Source of the DNA: Parelaphostrongylus tenuis
Taxonomy: Eukaryota > Nematoda > Chromadorea > Rhabditida > Metastrongylidae
Assembly (NCBI GenBank): GCA_019055375.1
Contig: JAHQIW010000324.1
Coordinates: 32,487 to 96,486, forward strand
Direction of reading: 5' to 3'
DNA: 64,000 bases
The notes beneath the pieces are model-generated. The model saw nothing but the letters and a program-made list of their open reading frames with translations. It made no database searches and was not told where the DNA came from. A program made the position numbers and the translations under genes. Below are positions 21,942-33,527 of this stretch, piece by piece (within the stretch, counting starts at the first letter, position 1; each line of letters starts with the position of its first letter).

Positions 21942-22266
21942 ATCTCACGGACGAGATGGAGAAGTTGGCAACAAGCCCGTCGTGGCAGGACCTGCAAGTG
22001 CCGCGGCCTCGCCAGCGCGCGCTGCCTCGTGTTCACCGCGGCGGATATTTTCGAATGTGCCATATTCGTCTACCATCATCCTTCGCGGGCAGTTGCGTGT
22101 CAGTATCTGCCACAACAATCATCTCTTATTTTCGCACGTGCTGAATATTGCTCTTGCACCTATTGTTGATCATGATGCTGTGACTCGAGATGTTGACTCC
22201 GTCAGCGAACGCTTCAAATATGTTATGTTTGATTCTCCACTGGAGGCAAGGGAGCCAGTCCCATAG
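21942..22266 (+). CDS. Possible terminal exon of an unidentified gene
   Basis: A ttgttgcag acceptor opens a frame of 107 codons to TAG (SHGRDGEVGNKPVVAG..., later IVDHDAVTRDVDSVSERFKY and EAREPVP), with AATAAA 44 bp after the stop. The 5' half is strongly GC-rich and all three plus-strand frames stay open there, so the frame choice is weak. No family is recognised. It could be the last exon of a real gene, a processed fragment, or chance. Confidence 0.3.
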
Positions 22267-22309
22267 TTAATCACCCACCTATTTGTAAACGAGTCGAAAA
22301 GTCATTACA

Positions 22310-22315
22310 AATAAA
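22310..22315 (+). terminator. AATAAA polyadenylation signal candidate
   Basis: 44 bp after the stop of the possible terminal exon at 21942-22266. Confidence 0.35.
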
Positions 22316-22869
22316 TTCATTTCATTTCACTCACTAATAATGCCGCAGGACCTGACTACTCGTCGGAAACAAGATGCTTCGCCTTCTGTGCCACCTTACA
22401 CAAGTCATAGCAAGCGAAGACCGAAAATCAACTCCTTATGCTGATAACCGTAGAGAACTTCCAGCGACTGTCATGGACGGAACACTTGTGTCGCAAAGGG
22501 AAGAGTAAGGCGATCCCCGGTTCCAGTCTCAAGAGCATCAATTAATGCCGAAAATGTACGAATGAAAGCTGCGAAGTGTCTACAGTACACTTTACAAGCG
22601 ATCCTCAGCCTCTATCACATCTCTAAAATTGGTCACTACTTACGAGAATCCTGCTGAATCTTAATTATTCTCTAAGGTACAGGTCAGTCTTATGTTTCGA
22701 CAATTCGATTTCTCTCGTTCTTATTCAGTTTCTTGCCTAAGATCAAAAACACTTACAATTTCTAAAATCATCTGCGATGGTGCCTATTTGTCAAACGGTT
22801 ATCAAAGTCTAATTTGATATGCCTTTCTTTGCCTACCACAGGTATAATAGGCATAGTGGTCCCTTTTCA

Positions 22870-23170
22870 GTTAGACGGCGACAAATGAAAAAAACGAGCG
22901 CTTCGCCAAGCAAAAACTTTCATTGCAGTATCAGCATTCATTCGAAAGCTTGAATTTCGGATAGTGCGCTTCGTGACCGTTTTTTTTATTTGGAAGGCTT
23001 TTTTATAACGCTCCGGCAAGAAGAGAACATCTGTGTTTTACACACGCGTTATTCTCGAAGGACAGAGCTCCTCTTTTAGCATATTAGTAACCACTCAATA
23101 GTGTAGGTTTCGCTAATTCAACGTTATTTTCTGGAAAAACTGTTTCACTGCGGTGTAGCATCCTAGAGCC
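22870..23170. repeat. Dispersed repeat R, two units
   Basis: Blocks 'tttttataacgctccggcaag' and 'tttcactgcggtgtagcatc' each follow 'gcttNaatttcgga'-like starts, as in the 2880-3260 and 18430-18960 copies. Confidence 0.45.
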
Positions 23171-23343
23171 AAATCCTTTTATATCGTTCTTCTTTCGCTG
23201 TCGGGATCGATAGTGAGAAAGGCCAAAACGTAACACTATATGCAGTGGCCGAATTTAGATGTTAAGGTCATTTTCTGAGGAAGCTGAATTTTTTTACTGT
23301 TATATCTTCAGGTCCGATTCCAGACGATCCGACCTGAAATATT

Positions 23344-23484
23344 GAGAGCTGCCGCTGCAGCTCTTCACTACTGTGGGAAGATGGAATCTAGAGAAGTAGA
23401 GGACGAATATTTGACAGCTGCCGCTGCAGCTCTTCACTACTGTGGGAAGATGGAAATCTAAGAGAAGTAAGAGGACGAAATATT
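23344..23484. repeat. Imperfect tandem duplication, about 69-73 bp unit
   Basis: Two adjacent units share GCTGCCGCTGCAGCTCTTCA then CTACTGTGGGAAGATGGA. They differ mainly by single-base indels in A runs (ATCTAGAGAAGTAGAGG versus ATCTAAGAGAAGTAAGAGG). An exon-like frame opens after ttcag at 23312 and reads through the first unit (TIRPEILRAAAAALHYCGK). Confidence 0.85.
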
Positions 23485-23706
23485 TCATTTTCAGCTCCCA
23501 GTTTCTACTGGCTATCTTTTCCTCTCATCAATGGTTATTTATTTTCTTCTTCATTTCCTTTCCATATTCTTCCTCACTCAACTGTATTACTGATGAAGGA
23601 CGCGTTGGACAGCTGTTTGCTAATTATCATACGAAGATCCTTATAAATCTGCTCTATGAATCTTTATTTAATTTTTTTTGTGCCTGAACACAGCTCACTG
23701 TTGCAG

Positions 23707-23853
23707 GTTTATAAGGGAGAAACTTTGTGAAGAAGTCGTCAGACAGACGAGCGAAGAGTTTTGTAGTCATATCGGCGAGCATGAAATAATCGAGGCGTAC
23801 AGTAGACCAGCCAAGGCTCAGAAACAGACGAAAGAGTCTCAAAGAAAGATAAG
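23707..23853 (+). CDS. Plausible exon of unidentified gene
   Basis: A ctgttgcag acceptor. The frame reads FIREKLCEEVVRQTSEEFCS through QTKESQRKIR. To join the next exon in phase, the donor must be a GC site (gcacgt at 23854). A gtagaa donor at 23858 would break the frame. Confidence 0.45.
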
Positions 23854-25483
23854 GCACGTAGAATCCATAAATTTTTTTTGTTTTTCTTGAGCGGGTACTT
23901 TCCTTCGCACTGTTCAGCACTTTTTTTTGTGGGTTGAGTTGACTTAATCTTGAAGCTTGTAGGCATTTCGAGAGAGGCAAAGAGCTGCTGCAGGCACTTC
24001 AAGCGTCGCACTTCATTAGTGTCTACGACGACTCGCCTTTGGTAGCTAATGCTTTACCTCTTACGCAACAGGTGTGAGCCAATGTTTAGTTTTCTCTTTA
24101 TTTTGACATATTTATAGGTTGGGGAGAAAGTACAATGAAAATGCTTGTAAAACGTTTATTGATGCCCTTATTACACGCGAACAAAGATAAAACTAATAGT
24201 CAAAGTACTTCCCTTGGACTTCAAGCACTTCCTACCACTTCTCCGGCAAAAGAGTCGATTCCGCGCGCATTAAATTCCGATTTCTTGCTGTTAAAGAATG
24301 ACTGACCGAGTTGTCAAAGAGGGATTTTCTTCAATCGCTTCAAGCACAGCTTGACGATCAACTTCTTTTGAACGACCTGAACGCGGCTGATCTTCCAAAC
24401 TTTCTTCACTTTCGTCAAACTTTTTGAACCCTCTGTTCACCGTACTTTCGCCATCTGTGTCTTCGCCCTAAGCCAGATTGATACGTTCACTTCCATCGTT
24501 GTATTTGAACCAAACAGCCATTCGTGCATCACTAACAACCTAATTTGCTCGCTTGTTAACTACATCTTAAAATAAGTAGATAAATTAATACCAAAAAACG
24601 CGGGAGAAGACGGTCCTTCAAATGAGCCCAGAAACACGAAAAATGGCCGGCATCCAAAAAAAGTTACAAGCATTTTCTCAGAACCTTTCATTATTATTTA
24701 AGCCAACTTGTCATGTGGTCTGGTAAGGGCTCTTGTACAGCCCGATACACGTGTTTCGTCCTTACAGACTCGTCAGCCGGGCAGAACCCGTCGTCTTTCG
24801 ATCTTTTATAGTCAGTTCTCTCAGGAGCCTTACCCTCCTTGAAGACAGTCATCGAAGAAGGACGTTTTACACTCTTGTTAAGCAAAATTTCCAATAAACA
24901 CAGAGTGTTGCGCACTCGATTGCTCTTTGACTGGGACTTTTATCATAATTATACCTTTATTTCGAGTGCTTTGTTTAGACCACGCTCAAATTCTAATAGA
25001 TGCTTTCATCAATAATATGAGCCAACTCGTCATGTGATCTGGTGAGGGCTCTGTACAGCCCGATACACGTGTTCCTCCTTACAGTCCTTACAGACTCGTC
25101 AGTTGGGCAGAACCCGTCGTTTTTTCGATATTTTCATAGTCAATTCTCTCAGGAGCTCTGCTCCTTTACAGAGAATTATCGAAGGGGAACGTTTTACACT
25201 CTATGTTAAGCGAAATTTAGTTGGCACAAATAATGATGAAAGAATATATTGAATTTGAGCGTGGTCTAAACAGAGCACTCGAAAGGAAGGCATTTTCTCA
25301 GAACTTTTTCCCAACCTATTTTTTTTCAAACTCAGTTATTGAACAACTGACTTCAGTATTGACTATTATTTTTGAAGCGGCTTCCCGAAATTTGGAGCCT
25401 CTCCTTGCACAGGGATCAGTCTCTTCACCAAGTGAAAACTGCAATGTGAGATCGATCCTCAAGTACTGGGATCGAGTGAAATT
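23707..25483 (+). CDS. Unidentified gene, three plausible internal exons
   Basis: Three plus-strand segments with good acceptors look coding: 23707-23853, 23963-24071 and 25336-25483. The peptides are charged and helix-rich: REKLCEEVVRQTSEEFCSHI, RGKELLQALQASHFISVYDD, and IIFEAASRNLEPLLAQGS ending ILKYWDRVK. Between the second and third lie a mariner relic and two MITE copies. The phase from exon two to three does not match directly, so an exon is missing or they are separate. I do not recognise the family. Confidence 0.4.
23963..24071 (+). CDS. Plausible exon of unidentified gene
   Basis: A cttgtag acceptor, then FERGKELLQALQASHFISVY and ANALPLTQQ up to a gtgtga donor. The other two frames are closed. 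Confidence 0.5.
24113..24690 (-). mobile_element. Mariner relic with N-terminal transposase
   Basis: The left end TAGGTTGGGGAGAAAGTAC is a mariner-type terminal repeat. The minus-strand translation contains VNRGFKKFDESEESLEDQPR then SGRSKEVD and AVLEAIEENPSLTTRS, the second helix-turn-helix and linker of mariner transposases. In-frame stops and the lost DDD catalytic part make it inactive. Confidence 0.8.
24690..25005. repeat. MITE family M2, copy 1
   Basis: Starts AGCCAACTTGTCATGTGGTC, carries CAGCCCGATACACGTGTTTC and CTCGTCAGCCGGGCAGAACC, and ends with GAGTGCTTTGTTTAGACCACG. A direct repeat follows at once at 25010. Confidence 0.8.
25006..25310. repeat. MITE family M2, copy 2, tandem to copy 1
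   Basis: The same blocks in the same order and orientation as 24690-25005 (AGCCAACTCGTCATGTGATC, CAGCCCGATACACGTG). The distal end GAGCGTGGTCTAAACAGAGC is inverted relative to the block ending copy 1, so the pair is probably a partly resolved foldback. Confidence 0.75.
25336..25483 (+). CDS. Plausible exon of unidentified gene
   Basis: An aactcag acceptor and a strong gtgagt donor. The frame reads IEQLTSVLTIIFEAASRNLE, LLAQGSVSSPSENCNVRSIL and KYWDRVK. Needs one carried base from the previous exon. Confidence 0.4.
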
Positions 25484-25985
25484 GTGAGTTACATTACGAA
25501 ATCTTCGGTGACAAAGGATTGTTATCCGTCTTGCAGAGTCATCCCGACGAAAATGGGTTGACTTATAATTTACTGCAAGCGAAGAGTACTCTTGGCAATG
25601 GTGTTCTGGGCATAAGAAAATTAGGAAAAAGAAAATTTTCTCGGCTCCAACAGACATCGAGGGTTCGTTTGCCTTTCCCTGTATGAGTGAAGTTATCTTC
25701 TTAGTTCTAGTTTACCGTAAATTTATCGTCGAATAATTCAAAGGAACATCTTAGCCTGTAAGCAGAACAATTATACTTGAAGATGGAGGTTAGGATTTTG
25801 ATACTCACTACGCTTTCAAGATTTTATTTTCTGTTCCGACTTTAGCTTTGGAAAGTCCGTTGTCGTGTTCTGTTAAGAAAACTCCCTAGTGTTGTGCTGA
25901 GACTCTCAGCATGGATTCTACTTGAACCTTGAAAAAAATATAACCTATATCGGTTTCTGAATTTCTTGTTCGCAAACAGATAGTC

Positions 25986-26110
25986 GGGGCGCCGTGGCCG
26001 AGTGGTTGTGATGCTCGTTACGGCGCGCGTGTACCCGAGCTCCACCCCTCAACTCTCTCCGTTATCTCCACTCAACTTCATTCAACACTATGATAACGGA
26101 TCAAATAAAG
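25986..26110 (+). repeat. tRNA-derived SINE, family S2, copy 1
   Basis: GGCGCCGTGGCCGAGTGGTT is the 5' end and A-box of a type II (Leu/Ser-like) tRNA. GATGCTCG follows, and the S2 body is short here. Confidence 0.75.
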
Positions 26111-26289
26111 TGCTAATATGCTAAAGAGTGATGGTCAATCTGATCAGTGTAATAGTCTTTTTTCGTATGGAGCGATTTCTCCAACGTTTTGAGGAGGGTT
26201 CGGGTTTAGAGTTGAAGAAAACGTGAGTTTAAGTGTTCGTTATCGACATTCTCGACTGGTAAGCACAATTTGATCATCCGCAGATTATC

Positions 26290-26690
26290 ACACCCCTTGT
26301 TCCACGCTGAGATTTCAGTACACCTGATAATTATTTTTGGGTCATGCATATGGCCTGTTACGGGCACTTATACAGTGCAATGCACGTGTTTCCGCCTTTC
26401 CGCCCCGTCACTTGCACAGTGCCTTACGGTTCAGTCAGTTCTGCGGCGAGATATCCCCTGTTAAGAGAAATTAACGCCGTAATATTTACATGCGCCATCA
26501 AGGAAAAGAATCACCGAACTGTTGTACACTTGATTGTTCTTGACTGGTAATCGTGAAATATCAAATCATTCGTTTTGTGTGTTTCCACATGCATGGTTCA
26601 GAAGTAATTATCAGGCATAGTGAAATTTGAGCGTGGTCTCAAGAAACACTCGGAACGAATGGTATGATTTTTTACGATTACCAGCCAAAG
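26290..26690. repeat. Foldback MITE, family M3
   Basis: The left arm CACCTGATAATTATTTTTGGG(TCATGCAT) and right arm GCATGGTTCAGAAGTAATTA are inverted. The core is GCAATGCACGTGTTTCCGCC. It resembles the larger foldback at 56575-57075. Confidence 0.6.
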
Positions 26691-26889
26691 CGATCGTGTC
26701 TACAACACTGTCTGTTCGCTGATTCTTTCATTTGACGACACATGTAAATATTACGGCCTTAGTTTTTCTTAGCGTGGGACATCCCTCCGCGAAAACTGAA
26801 TGTTTCCGAGGGCACTGTGCAATTGAGGAGGCCGAAAGATTGAAACACTCAAAAATATCTATCAGGCTTATCCATTTAAGAGTGATTTT

Positions 26890-27145
26890 GCAACAATGTA
26901 CGCGTCGCTCAAGACAACCACCTCCACGTTAAGCAGATGTGTTCGTAAAAAGAATCAATCAGCTGTACTCGCAGGTGCCGTATTTTACAGATCACGGTAT
27001 GACAATCGCACCTGTCGCCATGCTCGAATCAAACGAGCAGCATGGACGACTATCGCGAAACAAAGTAACGAGTGGAGTATTTGTTAGGGTCCTTACAACT
27101 AGTAAAGGCGGCCCGTTCAAGTATTCAAGTAAGTGTAGCTCTCAA
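26890..27145 (+). mobile_element. RTE-Y 3' terminus, plus orientation
   Basis: The reverse complement parallels 33528-33720: AACCACCTCCACG, TCAGCTGTACT, ACAGATCACGGTATG, and the end GGCGGCCCGTTCAAGTATTC. Confidence 0.55.
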
Positions 27146-28155
27146 ATAATTGAGGACATCGAACGAGAATAAACGGTGTTAGCGTGATCAAAATGTAGAT
27201 GTCCCTATTTGAGGGGTCTATGATTTCACCTGTTTGCAAAGCTATGATTAAGTCAACGTTGGAAACTAGAAAAAAACCTGGTTATAGATGTAAACTCCCA
27301 TGACTGAATATCGATTAACTTAGGCATTGACTGAACAACTCCGTGATTTTCCCATCAAGATTTGTGCGCGGTTGGTCTACATAACATCTCGCGGACCATA
27401 AAACAGCGACATAACGGTACGTGGGCTATTCTGCTTTGGTCATAAGAGTGCTTGACTGAGTATATTGCATATCAACTCGATTTTTTCAGGCTCTGAGAAA
27501 GGCGACAAACGCGAAAACTTCAGCGATCACCATCACGTGTATTGTATTGTTTATTTGTATTGAATGAATCGTCAAATTAACATCCTCGTATTTACTGAAA
27601 AAGACAATCACGGAGTTATAAGTGTAACTCCTTCTTGACATTGGGAGGAATATAACGATCTCAGCGAAATTACGTGCACACACTGCAAAAATCTATGTTT
27701 ATACACAATTCGTTTTAGTTTCACAATAATCGCAGCGAGATGTATTAAGGTTGACCGGGTTCAAGTTCCAACATTTGCGTTACCTTTGCACCATAAAATT
27801 ACTACGATAATTCTCCTCGAATGCTATATAAAGATAAACCTTCATAAAAGTCACTTAAAATCATGTTCGAATATTAAACCAGAAATAATACAGATCCAGG
27901 AAATCAGAAGGTAGGCAAACGTTTGGTGGTAGCGGGCGCCGAAGAGTGTCAAACCATCCCACGTAAAACAATTTACTAGATATTGCGGTCAAGAAAAATT
28001 TTCAGCCGGCAGCTTATAGCCAATAACAACGCATATAGTATATCGCCCAGTCGACTGTGTTTAAGGCCTTGCTCAAATCCATCAGTCTGATAGTTAAATA
28101 ATTGTAGAGGTGAGCCCGAAAAGCATGTCGTACTGATAAAGCGTACGAGGATACG
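27146..28155. other. No gene recognised
   Basis: AT-rich. A ttttttcag at 27489 opens a short frame (ALRKATNAKTSAITIT), too short to support alone. Confidence 0.3.
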
Positions 28156-28292
28156 CCGAAATATATTATATATATAAATTTATTTTATTTTATTATATAT
28201 CATATATATTAATTATATGTTGCTTATTATTATAGATATTATAATATATATGATATATATACTGTATACTATTTTATATATATTAATATCTA

Positions 28293-28324
<32 letters not shown>

Positions 28325-28325
28325 C
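28156..28325. repeat. AT-only low-complexity tract
   Basis: TATATA/TTTATT/ATATTAAT runs almost without G or C, ending in a pure (TA)n. Confidence 0.9.
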
Positions 28326-31100
28326 ACTAGAGATGCTATGCGAGGCTCTAGAAGGCTCAAAACATTAACGTTTCCAATTAGAAAGCAGCGAATTTTTTGT
28401 CATCAGTTCTCTAGAACCGTCCTTGAATAGAATTGACTGCCACGCATTTTCCGACAAGATGGGTAATGATGGATGATATCAAAGGGCAAAGACAATGAAT
28501 TTTTTAGATGAATAATTTTTTGTGAGAACGCTCAATGTTCCACTACTCATTATAGTAGAGAGAATTCCTATCCCTATATCTTTTGCTGTAAAACCATATG
28601 TCACTCGATATAGAGTAGAGGAAGAAGTCGGGAAAAAAGCCTTAAGTTGCGCATTATATTTATAAGCTACATCTTCGGTAATATATCGTAGATCTCTTAC
28701 CATTGTTGAGATCCATTAAGCTCACAGCTCCTATCATCTTTCACTTGGCTATGTATATCTACTCCATAGAATTTTGAACAGTATGTTTCATTACAAGAAC
28801 AAGCCGTACGGAACGGCTTGTAGAGTTATCGAGGTACGAATATTTGAGGGCCTTCTCCGCCTGATAGAGATTTTTTCGTATTATAGCAATCATTTCGAAG
28901 TATGAATGACAACAAATTCAGTTCTGTGCTTGCTTTTCAAAAGTCCTTCTCATTTTTTTAACAGCGATAATAAAATTACTTTCACTCTCAATTAGCATAG
29001 TTCGCTCGGCTTAGGTTTGTGAATGGATTTTTGATAGATTTTCAAACAGTCGTTAGATAGCTCAAATCTTGATGATTTCAAGCTAAAGTTGGTTTTTGAA
29101 GAACATTTTCATAAAGCCGCGTTTAGAACGAAACGAATGTTACCTTCATACCTGAAGCCGTCAATCTATCGCTAGAAATTCTTGGCGGCAATATGAAACA
29201 AAAGCACGAGCCAGTTTTGATTGAAATGAAGTCTCCTCTACAATTGCAAAACGATCAATCAAAAATTTTTTGAAGGAGAAAACTTTCGAAGCTCCAAATG
29301 GATAAGAAAATTTGCACCCTAATAGGTGACGATGGAATTGGTGTAGCTTGCGAAACTCCATAGGCAAACCATTTCCGTCATGTATCAAATTTCATCTTCG
29401 TTTTGGAAAAATTGAGTTTCCCAAGTGCAAAACGTATATTTTATTCTCTACCATGACTTTTTTGCAACCCAATTTTACTTTCAGAATCATCGCTTTATTA
29501 ACTATAGAACAACTACTCAAACTATGTTGGAAAGCCATTCGAAATATTAGCAGAGCAAAGATGCGCTTCAAAGGTGAAATGTAATCTTACTTTACTCCTA
29601 CAGCCCATTGAGAAGGTCTTTACAAATTTGGAATGTACTCTTGACATTTCCGACATAAAGTATCGAACGATTAGAAGTTTGGAAAAAGAAAAAAAAGAAA
29701 AAGCGGAATACCAGACGGGTTAATGTACTATACCGGGAGGCAAGATACTACTTGTGTTGTTATATGTAATCCACTTAGCTGTCCCACTGTTTTGTTGGCC
29801 GTCAGCAAAGGTTTTTTACCCCTATGCAGCTCACTCCACAATGACCTTCGTTTATCTAACGTCTCTCCTTATCATCATGACCAAACCATCTGCCCCTATC
29901 GACAGTTTTAGGATCTCGAAGTTGTAATGGGATAGCAAAGTCCGTTTAAATGTTGTATATGTTTGTACTGAGGCAAAATTCTACATTCTCTCATGTGTGG
30001 TGCGAGATTCTTGGAACCTGGAAGGTAGCCAGGCGTTTAGATCCTAAAGGACAGTTATAGAAATTGATGCGTCTAGAACGATTGCACAGCGGTGTGCAAT
30101 TTTCGACATTGGTCAAGATTTTCTTCTCCGTTTTGTGAACATTTGTGAAATTCCTGTAATACTTTGATAGAGTACTTCTAAGTAGTAGAGTAGAGTAGAT
30201 AGTAAATTCTGTACGACTGCTCCTACTCGATCAAATGCTTTTAGTTGAGATATATGCGTGATTTATAGAGAAAAACGCTAGTTTTCTACGCAGTCGTACA
30301 GAATTTGGCAACCAATCAATGGTATTGTATTGTTCAAAGGAGATCACAATGAAAAATCTTTAGTTTTGATTTTACCGAGTTTTGCGCACGACCCAAGAGC
30401 CCACATAATGAGTGAAAATTGGAAAACCAAGTAATTTATTAAATGATGAAACATCTTGTATGAAATAATAGTTCTTCGAAAACTTTCACTATAATTAAGT
30501 TTACATCAATAATTCGTTTATCTTCAATTATTCAGAGTTGAGGTAAGCGAGAAAAGGTTTAGTTTTGGATAGTGGAAGAATTCTGAATGGTAAGGGACAG
30601 CCATGTTTGAATAAATTATTAGAACATCGGTATCATGCAAACTATTGCTCAGAAATATGTGTCTCCAAAGAGTGTTCTCGGAACTTTTTCACCATCCGAA
30701 CCGTTATCAAAAAGCGCATCCTTTATTCCTTTTTAATTTTTAGTAATCATTCTACAGCTTATATTGTAAGATTTTGAAAGATGTATTTTTCAGATGGTTT
30801 GAATAATATGACGTAAAAGTGAAAAAATGCACTGGAGCAGCCAAAAGGTCATTACGTTTCGCATTCTTTGGGCACTTTTGCTCGTATGTGGATGGGATTC
30901 GCAACGTTGGCGCTAAGTCATCTCACTTTTTACAACAGGCCGAACACTTGCGAAATTCGGTTTTCTTCTGGCTACCACAGTATAGAAAGAAGTTCTCCTA
31001 AAAACACAATTACCACTGATCAAGGCTTAAGCTATTGAACGATTATTTAAAATCTGGTGAAAGAGGTTTCTTCCGCGAGAAATGCTTTAGTGTGAAAGAC
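28326..31100. other. No gene recognised; repeat R and a 16-bp inverted repeat
   Basis: Repeat R-like units at 28850-29140 and 29480-29590. A perfect inverted pair AATTCTGTACGACTGC lies at 30205-30220 and 30290-30305. Frames are short, with no convincing splice-flanked exon. Confidence 0.35.
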
Positions 31101-31109
31101 AATTTTAAT

Positions 31110-31205
31110 TTTTATATCTTTTGTTTCGAGTGTTTTCTTAAGGCCACAGCTCAAATTTCAATATGCCTGGTAATCATTATTTGAGCCAGGAAAGCTCGGA
31201 AGCAT
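31110..31205. repeat. MITE family M end fragment
   Basis: TTGTTTCGAGTGTTTTCTTA, AGGCCACAGCTCAAATTTCA, ATATGCCTGGTAATCATTAT: the terminal block only. Confidence 0.65.
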
Positions 31206-31944
31206 ACATTCTTTAAGAGAAAACTGAAAAGTAGTTTCTTGAGAATGCAGCTTTCACAACGTGGAAAGCTAAAATATCTAAGACAACTGGGCGTACTCTC
31301 ATTGAAACTACGTTCATGAAAGCCGCTGTAATATATTTTGCCGTAATAATGAGGTTTTCTATGTACAAAGTTCTACTATATACGTATCGAGAATTCGCCG
31401 TGAATTGCATGGACGGGTTGATTACGCAAAGCGAAATCTATTACTATTTTTCGTTAGTAGCACAAGCAGAAGATGTCCCTTATGAAACCAACATTGGTTC
31501 AGATATTTCCGTTTTTTAGTCATTGAATGAATGCTGGTAATCTAACGAAATGGGTTTTTTCTAGGAAATAGCGAGAGCTTTCGAAAGGAACCTTTATTGC
31601 TTGCAAGCGAAATTATTTTCACAAGTGAGGATTGTCGAGACAGTTGATCGTTATTTTCTATAGGGATACGCCTAGAAAAATTATTTGAGTGATACTTTGA
31701 TTTATCTCAGCGAAAAAGTTTATACGAATCGGAGTTTAACTATATAAGCCCAAAATTTCCGCCATGAAATGGAAGAAATGCCGCGATTGGCAAACGTTTT
31801 ATTTTATCAATAAGTAAAACGTACTGTAAAAACTTCTCATACAACAAGCTCATTGTCGAAAATACAATTTTCCAGGCTATCGATTGACTGCGAAAACATC
31901 AAGAAATAAGGGCAAGTGTTCTATAACAGCTGGAAATACATTCC

Positions 31945-32450
31945 TTTTTTGTGGGGACTGGAGCACCCACAGAGATTAGCAAAAGACGAGAGAGGGCAAC
32001 TGCCCGACTGACGAGATCGCAAGATCGAAACACGTGTATCGGGCTCTATAAGTCAGCCCTCATTGACAGACCACTGACATACGTGGCTCAAATAATGATT
32101 ACAGGCATATTGAAATTTATTTTTATAGCACCATTCGTTTCAAGTGTTTTCTTAAGACCACGCTCAAATTTCAATATATCTCGTGATATTATTTAAGTCA
32201 ACATGTCATTTGGCCTATTGAATGGGCTGACTTATAGAGCCCGATACATGTGTTTCGACCTTGACGTTTTCATCAGTCGTGCAGTACCCTTCGTCTTCAG
32301 CCAATCCTCTTGAGGCACTCAGTTCCCTAAATTAAGTGTAGGTGACAACGAACATTTCACATTGTATGTCAGCTGAAATTATCGCTGAACACACAGTGTT
32401 GTACACCAGATTGCCTCTGGCTGGTATCGTTATTATAATCATACCTTCAT
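31945..32450. repeat. MITE family M, composite copy
   Basis: The left half carries CTGCCCGACTGACGAGATCG and GAAACACGTGTATCGGGC. The right half, inverted, carries AGCCCGATACATGTGTTTCG and CATCAGTCGTGCAG, ending with the TTGCCTCTGGCTGGTATCG block. CGTTTCAAGTGTTTTCTTAAG lies between the halves. Confidence 0.7.
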
Positions 32451-33480
32451 TTTTCACTGTTAGAGAGCACAATAAAAGGTTATTCTAAAATTCAAGTCGA
32501 GCACCGTTACGCTGTTTGCTCTGCGCACATTGATTTCTATATCCGTCCCTTGGGGTTGAACGTGGCCAGGAAGAATGCTCTTGCACATCGTATTGTGCTG
32601 CGTAATTGGAGTGTTTTGATCAGCAGCGGTTTTCAATTTGGCAATGTTATACTAATTTCCGTCTGTAATCGGAAATGAGGGAAAGCGTAGCCAACTCGGT
32701 AGCAAAACTTTTCGAACTTATTATGCGTTGCTATTTCATTTTCACCACTCGCCATCACATACAGTGCGGATCTCAGTACTTCTAACAATCGATTCTCTTC
32801 TTCTCATTATCACCTGAAGGCTATTGAACATATCGCATGTTGCTTCGACTGTTGCCTAGAGTGGAGTCAAATTTCCTCTTAATCTTGTAGGAAACAAAGC
32901 TGAGACTTTGCCAGGTGACTGCAAGAGAGTGTTTTAGAAGAGACTGATCCGAAGCGTTTTTGACATTAGTGAGCAAATTTCTTAAATTCCGTTTCACTTC
33001 TTGCTCCGGCGATTTCTGAAAAGGAAATTTTCTCAACTCGCGTCCACGCTCCACTACGAGTGTAACGATACTGAGAAGATAATTTCTACTTAGCTGGATT
33101 TTCTTCACCTTTTTTTTGTGTAGTACCCTAAAGTAATAGCAAGAGCAAGTTCTCTCATTAACAGTAATGATTTCCATTGAGCCATTAAATATGCAAGTCT
33201 GAAGAAGAATGACGTAAGTTCAAAAAAATCGTTTGAACAGTATCTCGTTCATTGAATGGAATGTGACGACTACCCAAATGTGATGTAGCGTTCAAACGTC
33301 TGTCGCACCAATTCCTTCAACATCGGCCATTGTCTACTTTCATTGCAAAATTTGTGTATGTACATCGTCCGATCGACAGAAAAATGTCGGTCTTCTTGTG
33401 CCCTACTAAAATTATGGTTGGCTTGTAAGTTTTTCGCCATCACAAGCTAAGGTATGCTAGATAACGCAACAGTATGGTTT
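32451..33480. other. No gene recognised
   Basis: Includes a 118-codon minus-strand frame (32821-33177) with no recognisable motif and no supporting splice or poly(A) context. Confidence 0.3.
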
Positions 33481-33527
33481 ACTCATCTCCGGGATATTCA
33501 ACTGACTCGATTGAGCTTGAAATTACT

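Noticed and set aside
25986..26060. tRNA-Leu/Ser gene
   Set aside because: The 5' end matches a type II tRNA, but the rest does not fold as one and five copies share a non-tRNA body.
32821..33177. 118-codon minus-strand frame
   Set aside because: No recognisable motif, no splice or poly(A) context, and composition typical of AT-rich chance frames.
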